The notes below the pieces were generated by a model. The model was not told where the DNA came from. It made no database searches and saw only the letters and a list, made by a program, of their open reading frames with translations. A DNA stretch of 46,459 nucleotides from Alangreenwoodia sp964438605 (GTDB lineage Bacteria > Bacillota > Clostridia > Peptostreptococcales > Anaerovoracaceae): the NCBI GenBank assembly GCA_964438605.1, contig CAYTKT010000013.1, positions 1 through 46,459 of the forward strand, read 5' to 3'. Of the stretch, positions 19,419-27,397 are shown in pieces. How positions within the stretch are numbered: the first letter of the stretch is position 1; every line of letters begins with the position of its first letter. A program made the translations under genes and the position numbers.

Positions 19419-19618
19419 CGGGCAAAGGGTGTACCCGTGCCTGTGGTTGAAAATCCAGGCCAGCCGCGGGCAAAGGGATCCACGTAAGCGAATGTCGATT
19501 CGTGAGCATGGCGCGGTTTAGAAGTAAGTCCTGTGAAAAATCTAAACACACGTTCACAGGCGAGTGTGGGGGCAAAGACCAGGTCAGGCGGGCGCATCCT
19601 TTAGCCGCCTTCTTTTTT
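19419..19618 (+). ncRNA. raiA-type structured non-coding RNA
   Basis: About 200 bases between comF and hpf (raiA), the position typical of the raiA RNA motif. The segment has three GGGCAAAG-type purine stretches, a perfect 8-bp hairpin (CCTGTGAA with TTCACAGG, about 19530-19560), a CGAAT/ATTCG hairpin near 19490-19503, and an intrinsic terminator (AGGCGG at 19586-19591 with CCGCCT at 19605-19610, then TCTTTTTT). No open frame fits. It has its own promoter and terminator, so it is an independent transcript rather than an hpf leader. I identify it from context and architecture, not from a covariance search. Confidence 0.75.
19586..19618 (+). terminator. Terminator of the raiA-type RNA
   Basis: A 6-bp G+C stem, AGGCGG pairing with CCGCCT across a 13-base loop, is followed directly by TCTTTTTT. 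Confidence 0.75.
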
Positions 19619-19696
19619 GAATTTTATACGTCTCCGGATTTTGAGAACTGACGTACTTGTTTTTTCAACAGAAGCTTTTCACCGTTTTACACAGAG

Positions 19697-19944
19697 TTAT
19701 CCACAGGTGCCGAAAACAGGACTTCAGCGGAAAGAGCAAGTTTTTACAGATAATAGCATAACAGAATAAGTGAGAAGAACTGTTGAAATTTCAATCGTTT
19801 TAGTAAATTAAAAATATTTGTTCTTTAGAAAAAATGAAAATCATTTTTCCACAATGCAACACCTGTTGATTTCAGTTGTTCACAGACTTATCCACAGTTA
19901 TTCCGGTTATCCACATCAGAAAAATATGGACAGACTGTGAATAA
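19697..19944. promoter_or_regulatory. DnaA-box cluster flanking an AT-rich stretch
   Basis: Perfect TTATCCACA boxes lie at 19697-19705, 19888-19896 and 19907-19915. A perfect TTATTCACA box is on the minus strand at 19936-19944. One-mismatch boxes lie at 19846-19854 and 19877-19885. Between the first and the rest is a very AT-rich run (about 19780-19850). DnaA binds such boxes at origins, at titration sites and in promoters. No dnaA or dnaN is present here, so I do not call this the origin. Confidence 0.75.
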
Positions 19945-20184
19945 ACCGGATGGAAAACGCAGGCGGACGAGTGCGTGAATGGAAGGAAAAATGCAGGCGT
20001 GCAAATCTGCAAATCGCCCGCGAAAAGACGGCAACCGGCGATGCGTAGATTGACTGAAAAAATAAAAGAAGGTCTTTGCGCAAACTGATTTGAAAAAATG
20101 GAAATCCTGGCTGCAAAAAAAAGGAGATTCGAGTTTGACGTCGAATATATCAATATAAGGTAAATTTACTAAGGAGGTAACCAT

Positions 20185-20715
20185 ATGAAGATAAATATTT
20201 CCGCAAAGGGTTTTACAGCGAATGAAAAGCAGGTCGCATTGATTGAGAAAAAGTTTGAAAAGCTTGCAAAGTATTTTTCCGATGATATTGTTGTAGATGT
20301 GACGATGGGTTACAAGAAAAAGCGTCAGACGATGGAAGCGATGATCGTGCTCAAGGGCGTAATTTTCAGAGCGGAATACACAGATACGGATATGAATTTG
20401 TGTCTTGACAAGGTGGTAGATCGTCTGTCTTCCCAAATGTCCCGCTATAAAAAGAAAATTCAGAAAAATCATAAGCAGAACAAACAAATCCTGTTTGATG
20501 CAGTTCCTGAGATTGAAGATGATATTGAAGGTACACTGAAACCGGTTAAATCTAAATCTTTCGATCTTACTCCAATGGATGTGGATGAGGCAATCCTTCA
20601 GATGGAACTGCTCGATCACAGCTTTTTTGTATTCATGAATTCTCAGACCGATCGCGTAGCCGTCGTTTATAAGCGTGACGATGACCAGTACGGACTGCTT
20701 GAGCCGATGTATTAA
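20185..20715 (+). CDS. hpf: Ribosome hibernation promoting factor, long form
   Basis: A 176-residue protein. The N-terminal 95 or so residues are the HPF/RaiA fold that sits in the decoding centre of idle ribosomes. After a linker, the C-terminal 55 residues (SKSFDLTPMDVDEAILQMELLDHSFFVF, then VVYKRDDDQYGLLEP) are the dimerisation domain that drives 100S ribosome formation in Firmicutes. AAGGAGGT precedes the ATG at proper spacing. Upstream lie the raiA-type RNA and a DnaA-box cluster; downstream is a terminator. Confidence 0.96.
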   Translation: MKINISAKGFTANEKQVALIEKKFEKLAKYFSDDIVVDVTMGYKKKRQTMEAMIVLKGVIFRAEYTDTDMNLCLDKVVDRLSSQMSRYKKKIQKNHKQNKQILFDAVPEIEDDIEGTLKPVKSKSFDLTPMDVDEAILQMELLDHSFFVFMNSQTDRVAVVYKRDDDQYGLLEPMY

Positions 20716-20833
20716 AGATATATATGATATATATTGAAGCATTCAGATCGGGAAACCGGATTGAAAGAAAGCCAGATGAAAGAAATGCGGCCGGCGTAAA
20801 ATGACGCGGGCGGATGCTTGTAGTAATGAGAAT

Positions 20834-20876
20834 AAAAAGCGGAGAAATAGGCGTATTTTTCCGCTTTTTATTTTTT
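20834..20876 (+). terminator. Terminator after hpf
   Basis: AAAAAGCGGA pairs with TCCGCTTTTT across a 16-base loop and runs into a T-rich tail. Confidence 0.85.
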
Positions 20877-20935
20877 GGGCAAACGAATCTGTGAGAGAAT
20901 CGAATGAAAATATGGCAAAAAGGATTCCATGTGAG

Positions 20936-21017
20936 GGATAGATTATATCCTAACTATTGTTGAATAATGTATACAATAAGGAAGGAAATTGACTTAGACA
21001 GTGAGTTGTTTTATCAT
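20936..21017 (+). promoter_or_regulatory. Promoter region of nifJ
   Basis: TTGACT at 20989-20994 and TATCAT at 21012-21017 are separated by 17 bases. Upstream are GGATAGATTAT (20936-20946) and an inverted repeat, TATTGT at 20955-20960 with ACAATA at 20973-20978, which includes the palindrome TGTATACA. The leader contains a GCGCTC/GAGCGC hairpin near 21051-21070. Confidence 0.6.
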
Positions 21018-21117
21018 ATAAAAATGCACATGAAAGACGAAGGGTTTTTTGCGCTCTTTTTTCGGAGCGCGGAGGTCTTCTGACTTTAATAAAATCAAAA
21101 GTTAAAAGGAGAACAAC

Positions 21118-24100
21118 ATGTCACAGAAAAAGATGAAAACCATGGATGGCAACACGGCTGCCGCACACGTTTCCTACGCGTTCACGGAAGTTGCTGCGAT
21201 TTATCCGATCACACCGTCGTCAGGGATGGCGGAAATCACCGATGAGTGGGCTGCAAACGGGAAGGAAAACATTTTCGGCCAGCAGGTCAAGGTCGTTGAA
21301 ATGCAGTCTGAAGGCGGAGCGGCGGGCGCTGTCCACGGCTCTTTGGCATCGGGCGCTTTGACTACCACATATACGGCTTCTCAGGGTCTCCTTCTCATGA
21401 TACCTAACATGTTTAAGATCGCATGTGAATTTTATCCGACGGTATTCCATGTATCAGCGAGAGCAGTTTCCACACACGCGCTCAGTATTTTCGGTGACCA
21501 TTCGGACGTCATGGCTACGAGACAGACGGGTTTTGCTATGCTGGCTTCCGCCTCAGTTCAGGAAATCATAGACCTGGCCAGCGTCGCGCATCTGTCCGCA
21601 ATTAAGGCAAGAGCAGCGTTCGTTCACTTTTTTGATGGGTTTAGGACGTCGCACGAGATTCAGAAAGTGGAACTGATAGATTATGATGTTTATAAGAAGC
21701 TTATCGACATGGATGCCGTGAACGAATTCAGACAGAAAGCGTTGACACCGGAGCATCCGAAGACGATTGGAACAGCGCAGAATCCCGATATTTTCTTCCA
21801 GAGCAGAGAAGCTCAGAACAAGCACTTTGAAGCGATTCCTGATATCGTGGAATATTACATGGATGAGCTCGCAAAAGAAACGGGCCGTCATTATAAACCG
21901 TTTGATTACGTCGGTGCGCCGGACGCAAAATATGTCATGGTTGCTATGGGTTCTGTCTGTGAAACAGCGGAAGAAACAGTCAATGCATTAGTAAAAGAGG
22001 GGAAAAAAGTCGGCCTGATCAAAGTAAGACTTTACAGACCGTTCTCTGCAAAACATTTCCTTGCTGTTCTGCCTAAAACCTGCAAAAGATTGGCTGTTCT
22101 TGACAGAACGAAGGAACCTGGCGCAGCAGGCGAACCGCTTTATCTTGATGTCAAAGCAGTTCTTTATGATGTTGAAAATGCGCCTGAGGTTATCGGCGGG
22201 AGATACGGTCTTGCGTCCAAGGATACAAATCCTGGACAGATTATGGCGGTATTTAATAATCTCGAATCAGATAATCCAATCAGAGATTTCACAATTGGAA
22301 TCGTAGACGACGTTACATTTAAATCTCTGCCTACAGTAGAAGGTGTTTCGACTGAGCCGGAAGGTACGATTCGCTGTATGTTCTGGGGCCTGGGTTCCGA
22401 CGGCACAGTAGGTGCAAACAAGAGTGCAATTAAAATCATCGGCGACAACACAGATATGTATGCTCAGGGTTATTTTGCTTATGATTCTAAAAAGTCCGGC
22501 GGCGTTACGGTTTCTCACCTGAGGTTTGGAAAGAACAAAATCCAGTCTACGTATCTGATTTCCACAGCGGATTTCCTGGCCTGTCATAATCCGGCATACG
22601 TGCATCAGTACGATATGCTTAAAAATCTGAAGCCGGGCGGTACATTCCTGCTTAACTGCCTGTGGGATAAAGAGGAACTCGAAAAAAATCTGCCTGGTTC
22701 CATGAAAAGATACCTGGCGAATAACAATATCAATTTTTACACGATTAATGCTGTTAAGATTGGACAGGAAATCGGCCTCGGCAACAGAATCAATATGATC
22801 ATGCAAACGGCTTTCTTTGCACTGGCGAATGTGATTCCGCTCGACGAAGCGATTAAACACCTGAAAGAATCTGTTGTTCAAAACTACGGCTTTATGGGTG
22901 ATGATATTGTTGAGATGAACTATAAGGCAATCGACAAGGGCGCTACGGCCTTTGAAAAGATTGATATTCCTGCGTCCTGGGCGAATGCAGAGCTTGAAAC
23001 TCCGGAAAAAGAAAATGCGCCTGATTTTATTAAGGATATTTTGCGCCCTGTTGCGAAGCAGGAAGGCGATTCTCTGCCGGTCAGCGCATTTGTGGATGAA
23101 TCGGTTAACGGCGTTATGCCTCCGGGGTCTGCGGCTTATGAAAAGAGAGGCGTTGCAATCAACGTGCCTGAATGGAATAAGGAAACATGTATCCAGTGCA
23201 ATCAGTGTTCCTTCGTCTGCCCGCACGCAGCAATTCGTCCGATTCTCGTAGCGAAAGACGAACTGAATAAAAAACCTGCCGGATTTGATACGGTTCCGGC
23301 AAAAGGCAAGGGCCTTGAAAATTATGAATTCAGAATTCAGGTCGCTCCGCTCGACTGTCTCGGATGCGGTGTCTGCGCGGATATATGTCCGACAAAGACG
23401 AAATCGCTCGTCATGCAGCCGATTGCGTCTCAATACGATCAGGAAGAAAACTGGGAATATGCAGCTGCAAAGAGCAAGGAGAATCTTGGGATTCCTGCTG
23501 ACAGCGTAAAGAACAGCCAGTTCCGCACGCCATATCTGGAATTTTCCGGTGCCTGTGCGGGCTGCGGCGAGACGCCTTATGCAAAAATTGTTACTCAGCT
23601 CTTTGGTGATTCCATGCTGCTGGCAAACGCGACGGGATGTTCTTCCATCTGGGGTGCATCATATCCGTCTTCTCCGTATACGATGGATGCCGCTGGCAGA
23701 GGCCCTGCGTGGGGCAATTCGCTGTTCGAGGACAATGCTGAATTCGGTCTTGGGATGGCGACGGCAACGAAACAAGTAAGAGCAAAGGTGAAAGAATGTG
23801 CAGAAAAGCTGGCAGACCTTAACGTATCAGACGAAGTAAAGAAAGCGTCTGAGGCATATGTCAATACGTTTGATGACAGGGAAGCGAACAGATCGGCTAC
23901 GGATACACTGATTTCTGTGCTGGAAACAGCAAAGGCCGACGGTGAGGCTGCTGATGCGATCCGTGCGATTCTTGACCGAAAGGATTTTGCGGCAAAGAGG
24001 AGCATTTGGATGTTCGGCGGCGACGGCTGGGCTTATGATATTGGTTATGGTGGTCTTGACCATGTTCTCGCATCGGGGGAAAATGTAAATGTCGTCGTAT

Positions 24101-24660
24101 TCGATACGGAGGTTTATTCGAATACGGGCGGTCAGTCATCCAAGGCAACGCCTGCGGCGGCTATCGCAATGTTTGCGGCATCCGGCAAGAGAACGAAAAA
24201 GAAGGACCTGGGACTTATGGCAATGAGTTATGGTTATGTATACGTTGCTCAGGTAGCTATGGGCGCCGACAGGAACCAGCTTCTCAAAGCGCTGAAGGAA
24301 GCGGAAGCATATAACGGACCGTCGCTGATAATCGCTTATGCACCTTGTATCAATCATGGCATTAAGAAGGGCATGAACAAGGCTCAGGAGGTTATGAAGG
24401 ACGCTGTGGAAGCGGGATACTGGCATCTTTACAGGTATAATCCTGATCTCAAGAAGGAAGGGAAGAATCCGTTTATTCTTGATTCAAAGGAGCCGACCGC
24501 AAGCTTTAGAGACTTCCTGATGGGCGAAGTTCGTTATGCGCAGCTTACGACGTCATTCCCTGATGTTGCAGATGAGCTGTTTGATATGGCGGAAGAAAAC
24601 GCAAAGAGCAGGTATGAAACGTACAAGAATCTTGCAGAGTCATCGAAGACGATTTTCTAA
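21118..24660 (+). CDS. nifJ: Pyruvate:ferredoxin (flavodoxin) oxidoreductase
   Basis: A 1,180-residue single-chain PFOR that turns pyruvate and CoA into acetyl-CoA and CO2 while reducing ferredoxin, central to clostridial fermentation. In order: the pyrimidine-binding domain with YPITPSSGMAE, a CoA-binding transketolase-like part, a gamma domain (about 415-600), and the ferredoxin domain with CIQCNQCSFVCP (about 689-700) and CLGCGVCADICP (about 744-755). Next comes the third-cluster region GACAGCGETPYAK, and finally the thiamine diphosphate domain with GDGWAYDIGYGG near residue 968 and the NTGGQSSKATP loop. An AAAGGAG ribosome site precedes the ATG. Its reduced ferredoxin is the likely partner of the hydrogenase encoded at 40415-45419. 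Confidence 0.98.
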   Translation: MSQKKMKTMDGNTAAAHVSYAFTEVAAIYPITPSSGMAEITDEWAANGKENIFGQQVKVVEMQSEGGAAGAVHGSLASGALTTTYTASQGLLLMIPNMFKIACEFYPTVFHVSARAVSTHALSIFGDHSDVMATRQTGFAMLASASVQEIIDLASVAHLSAIKARAAFVHFFDGFRTSHEIQKVELIDYDVYKKLIDMDAVNEFRQKALTPEHPKTIGTAQNPDIFFQSREAQNKHFEAIPDIVEYYMDELAKETGRHYKPFDYVGAPDAKYVMVAMGSVCETAEETVNALVKEGKKVGLIKVRLYRPFSAKHFLAVLPKTCKRLAVLDRTKEPGAAGEPLYLDVKAVLYDVENAPEVIGGRYGLASKDTNPGQIMAVFNNLESDNPIRDFTIGIVDDVTFKSLPTVEGVSTEPEGTIRCMFWGLGSDGTVGANKSAIKIIGDNTDMYAQGYFAYDSKKSGGVTVSHLRFGKNKIQSTYLISTADFLACHNPAYVHQYDMLKNLKPGGTFLLNCLWDKEELEKNLPGSMKRYLANNNINFYTINAVKIGQEIGLGNRINMIMQTAFFALANVIPLDEAIKHLKESVVQNYGFMGDDIVEMNYKAIDKGATAFEKIDIPASWANAELETPEKENAPDFIKDILRPVAKQEGDSLPVSAFVDESVNGVMPPGSAAYEKRGVAINVPEWNKETCIQCNQCSFVCPHAAIRPILVAKDELNKKPAGFDTVPAKGKGLENYEFRIQVAPLDCLGCGVCADICPTKTKSLVMQPIASQYDQEENWEYAAAKSKENLGIPADSVKNSQFRTPYLEFSGACAGCGETPYAKIVTQLFGDSMLLANATGCSSIWGASYPSSPYTMDAAGRGPAWGNSLFEDNAEFGLGMATATKQVRAKVKECAEKLADLNVSDEVKKASEAYVNTFDDREANRSATDTLISVLETAKADGEAADAIRAILDRKDFAAKRSIWMFGGDGWAYDIGYGGLDHVLASGENVNVVVFDTEVYSNTGGQSSKATPAAAIAMFAASGKRTKKKDLGLMAMSYGYVYVAQVAMGADRNQLLKALKEAEAYNGPSLIIAYAPCINHGIKKGMNKAQEVMKDAVEAGYWHLYRYNPDLKKEGKNPFILDSKEPTASFRDFLMGEVRYAQLTTSFPDVADELFDMAEENAKSRYETYKNLAESSKTIF

Positions 24661-24688
24661 GAGCGTAAAATTTAAGAAAGAATATTAT

Positions 24689-24719
24689 CGGGCCGCACCA
24701 GATATTTTGGTGCGGCCCG
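24689..24719 (+). terminator. Terminator after nifJ
   Basis: CGGGCCGCACCA pairs with TGGTGCGGCCCG (12 bp, perfect) across a 7-base loop 28 bases after the stop. The tail is AATTTAATTA rather than a pure T run. Confidence 0.75.
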
Positions 24720-25151
24720 AATTTAATTACGGGTCGGATAGACCCTGTTGAGTGCGCTGGAGTTTCTCAACAGAGAAACGGAAGTGTACTCAACGTTAAA
24801 TTGAGAAAAAACAGAAAAGGCTTGCGGAAAGAAATGAATGAGAGGCTGACGTATTATAATTCTCGGAAATCTATATTAATTTAGATAGAAAGCGCGAAAA
24901 TTTGTAGAAATACTTGAATTGGAGATAATAAGATTTATATAGAACGAAGCAATAAGTATTTTGATTAAATTAAAAGAAAAATATAAAAGTTTAATAGAAA
25001 TGAACGAAATGAAAGCTGAATCATGTGGAAAACAATACAGGCACGAGACGGTGAGATAAAATTCAGAGAATTTATTGAATTGCAGGAGATTATATGAAAT
25101 AATTTTTTGGAGTGAGAAACAGATTAAGAGGACGCATGGGGGTAAGGATGG
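24720..25151 (+). other. AT-rich spacer before cbiC
   Basis: I see no gene and no cobalamin riboswitch in these 430 bases. The sequence is strongly AT-rich and purine-biased, in sharp contrast to the GC-rich cbiC that follows. The ribosome site for cbiC is weak (GGGGGTAAGGATGG). Confidence 0.4.
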
Positions 25152-25907
25152 ATGAAACCGGAAGAAATTGAAAAGAAAAGTATGGAACTGATTGAGAGGG
25201 AGATGAAGACGCGGCCGCCGCGAGATCACGCGCCGATTATTCGGCGCGTAATCCACGCCACCGCCGATTTTGAGTATGAGTATACGATAAAGTTTTCGGA
25301 ATCGGCGGTGGCGGCAGCGCTGAAAGCGCTGCGCGGCGGCATGGAAAAAACGGGAGCGACCGGCGAAACGGGTTATAACCGGGGCGTCTGCGGACCGGCT
25401 TCGTCACAAGCCGGTCCGCAGACGCCAGTCGGTATCGGTGATGTATTAAGCGCCGCAGCTGAAACAGAAACCGGCCGGACGATAATTGTAACTGATACGA
25501 ATATGGCGCTGGCCGGCATCAATAAGGCGGCGCTATCACGCCTCGGCTGCGAAGCGGTTTGTTTTATGGCAGACTCTGAAGTGGCAGCCGAGGCGGCTGC
25601 AAGGGGCGCAACCCGGGCGGCTGTCAGTATGGAAAAGGCCGCCCGGATGCAGGGCCGTCTGATTTTTGCAATTGGAAATGCGCCGACGGCCCTGCTGCGC
25701 CTTCGTCAATTGATTGACGAAGGCGCAGTGCGCCCCGAATTGGTTATCGGAGTTCCAGTAGGTTTTGTAAACGTAGTCGATGCAAAAGAAGAAATTATGA
25801 ATGCAGGCGTCCCATATATTGTCGCCCGCGGACGAAAAGGCGGAAGTACCGTGGCGGCAGCTATTTGCAACGCGCTGCTGTATATGGCAGAAGATAAAAC
25901 TTATTAA
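25152..25907 (+). CDS. cbiC: Precorrin-8X / cobalt-precorrin-8 methylmutase
   Basis: The enzyme moves a methyl group from C-11 to C-12 of the corrin ring during cobalamin synthesis. The 251-residue protein has the catalytic-His region RRVIHATADFEY (His35), TDTNMALAGI, FAIGNAPTALLRL and the C-terminal VIGVPVGFVNVVDAKEE and GRKGGSTVAAA motifs, so the fold looks complete. Residues about 62-95 are an extra Gly/Thr/Ser-rich segment encoded largely by a perfect 19-bp inverted repeat. At least five more perfect inverted repeats lie in the gene. No other cobalamin gene is in the window. It is followed closely by a recombinase gene and is clearly more GC-rich than its upstream flank. Confidence 0.9.
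   Translation: MKPEEIEKKSMELIEREMKTRPPRDHAPIIRRVIHATADFEYEYTIKFSESAVAAALKALRGGMEKTGATGETGYNRGVCGPASSQAGPQTPVGIGDVLSAAAETETGRTIIVTDTNMALAGINKAALSRLGCEAVCFMADSEVAAEAAARGATRAAVSMEKAARMQGRLIFAIGNAPTALLRLRQLIDEGAVRPELVIGVPVGFVNVVDAKEEIMNAGVPYIVARGRKGGSTVAAAICNALLYMAEDKTY
25383..25426. repeat. Perfect 19-bp inverted repeat inside cbiC
   Basis: Bases 25383-25401 and 25408-25426 are exact reverse complements with a 6-base loop. The unit sits in the extra segment of the protein (GVCGPASSQAGPQTP) without breaking the frame. Confidence 0.9.
25696..25727. repeat. Perfect 15-bp inverted repeat inside cbiC
   Basis: Bases 25696-25710 and 25713-25727 are exact reverse complements with only two bases between them. 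They encode the conserved stretch LRQLIDEGA, so the hairpin is made within normal coding sequence. Confidence 0.9.
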
Positions 25908-26039
25908 CATTAGCAAAAAAGCAGCAGGCGGCGGAAGGGATAAAACCGAATCCGCCGCCCATGTAGAAAAAGTCGAACCAAAAAGGGAAGAAAAGGAAAG
26001 AAAATGGATGCGGCTCAAAGATACCAGGAGGAACACAGA

Positions 26040-26885
26040 ATGGAAAATCGCTATTTAAATGAAACTCTGACCAAACGTTTTGTCTCTTATCTGTACGAAG
26101 CGGAACGCAGAAAGGGAACGATTGAAAAATATAGGCGCGATCTGCGGGCGCTGACCACCTGGCTGGGAGGAAATGCGGTGACGAAAGAACAGGTGGTCTC
26201 CTGGAAGGAGCATCTGATTGCCGACGGGTATGCGCCGACGACGATTAACTCGATGCTCGCAGCCGTCAATTCCTTTTTTCATTTTGTCGGCTGGGAGGAT
26301 TGCCGGATTCATCATCTGCGGCTGCAGCGGAAACTGTTCCGGGATTCAGAGAAGGAACTGACGCGGGCGGAATATAAACGGCTGCTTGCTGCCGCACAGA
26401 CAGACAGCAGGTGGCGGCTGGAACTGCTGATGGAAACGATCTGCGCCACAGGAATCCGCGTCTCCGAACTGAAATATATTACGGTGGAGGCAGCAGCAAA
26501 GGGACGTGCGGAGATTTCGATGAAAGGCAAGATTCGCTGTATTCTGATGTCGTCGAAGTTGAGCCGGAAGTTGTTGAAGTATGCGAAGAAGCAGGGAATT
26601 TCCTCAGGCAGTATCTTTGTGACACGCAACGGCAATCCGATGTCACGCCGGCAGATCTGGGCGGAGATGAAGTCGCTGTGTGAGGCAGCTGGGGTCGCAC
26701 CGTCCAAGGTCTTTCCTCATAATCTGCGCCATCTGTTTGCACGCGTGTTTTATGAATCATGCCATGATATTACCAAAGTAGCCGATATGCTGGGACATTC
26801 GTCGATCGATACGACACGCCTCTATCTGAGGACGACAACGAAAGAACAGAGGAAACAGCTGGAACGAATGAACCTTGTGTCCTGA
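26040..26885 (+). CDS. Tyrosine recombinase (XerC/XerD-like integrase)
   Basis: A 281-residue site-specific recombinase with an N-terminal SAM-like core-binding domain (about residues 1-85) and a catalytic domain. All six catalytic residues are visible: Arg140 (GIRVSEL), Lys164 (GKIRC), His227 and Arg230 (HNLRH), His253 (GHSSIDTT) and Tyr262 (LYLR). The ATG at 26040 has AGGAGG 8 bases upstream; the longer frame from 26004 lacks such a site. No phage genes adjoin it. Its neighbours are an HU-like gene and a large adhesin, so a role in local DNA inversion or integration is possible but unproven. Host chromosome-dimer resolution is an alternative. Confidence 0.9.
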   Translation: MENRYLNETLTKRFVSYLYEAERRKGTIEKYRRDLRALTTWLGGNAVTKEQVVSWKEHLIADGYAPTTINSMLAAVNSFFHFVGWEDCRIHHLRLQRKLFRDSEKELTRAEYKRLLAAAQTDSRWRLELLMETICATGIRVSELKYITVEAAAKGRAEISMKGKIRCILMSSKLSRKLLKYAKKQGISSGSIFVTRNGNPMSRRQIWAEMKSLCEAAGVAPSKVFPHNLRHLFARVFYESCHDITKVADMLGHSSIDTTRLYLRTTTKEQRKQLERMNLVS

Positions 26886-26931
26886 CGGAAACGACGAATC
26901 CTCGGAAACGGAAAACCGTTCGCTGGAAGAA

Positions 26932-26960
26932 TGGAAAAACGACCGCCATCCGTTTTTCCA
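26932..26960 (+). terminator. Possible terminator after the recombinase gene
   Basis: TGGAAAAACG pairs perfectly with CGTTTTTCCA across a 9-base loop, about 47 bases after the stop. The T run is within the stem rather than after it. Confidence 0.45.
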
Positions 26961-27150
26961 AAAATCAACGAAATAAGCATTTCGACCTCAAAGAGGAACG
27001 GAAAAAGCGGGTGGGGCCGTTTCTGAGTGGAATTCTTATCCAATGGGACTTTAGTATAACATAAGAAAGCAAAAGAAACAAGCAGTTGCCTTGATTTTTT
27101 GCATCACAAAGAGGACCGAAAGAAGAAATCTTTCCTGGCCCTGCTTTCGT

Positions 27151-27197
27151 GCGCCCTTTTTTCGGGTTACTCCCGGAGAAAGGGCGCTTTTTTTATT
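27151..27197 (+). terminator. Strong intrinsic terminator
   Basis: GCGCCCTTTTTTCGGG pairs with CCCGGAGAAAGGGCGC and is followed by seven T. It separates the recombinase region from the HU-like gene. Confidence 0.9.
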
Positions 27198-27397
27198 TTT
27201 TGAACCAAAATCCTCAGAAAATTCGCCCACATGGGGCCGGAATCCGGGTGGAAAGGAGGAAGGAAACAGGTCGAAATGCTTATTTTGTTGTGGGAGAACG
27301 TTTGAACGGATCAGGAAAGAAACAATGGACGGAATGACCGGAAGAAACAGAAAACGAAAAGAAGAAACGCAGAGGAGAAAAGAGGCGAAACCAGATC

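Larger units (their letters stand above)
26886..27397 (+). other. Spacer between recombinase and HU-like gene
   Basis: It holds two hairpins (26932-26960 and 27151-27195) and an imperfect palindrome near 27113-27142 (GAAAGA/TCTTTC core). Open frames here (27091-27411, 27149-27337) lack homology and overlap a strong terminator, so I do not call a gene. Confidence 0.4.

Noticed and set aside
19697..19944. Chromosomal replication origin
   Set aside because: The DnaA boxes and AT-rich core fit, but dnaA, dnaN, rpmH and other usual origin neighbours are absent, so it is reported only as a DnaA-box cluster.
19888..20742. 284-codon minus-strand frame across hpf
   Set aside because: It overlaps hpf and the DnaA-box region, has no homology signal, and the plus-strand gene is certain.
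20955..20978. Rex operator before nifJ
   Set aside because: The TATTGT/ACAATA inverted repeat has half-sites and spacing unlike the TTGTTAANNNNTTAACAA consensus.
22267..23433. 388-codon open frame on the minus strand
   Set aside because: It is antisense to nifJ, whose domains are continuous through this stretch.
24720..25151. Cobalamin riboswitch before cbiC
   Set aside because: None of the conserved B12-box or core sequences are present in this AT-rich spacer.
26040..26885. Prophage or integrative element marked by the integrase
   Set aside because: No phage structural, excision or conjugation genes and no tRNA attachment site are seen nearby.
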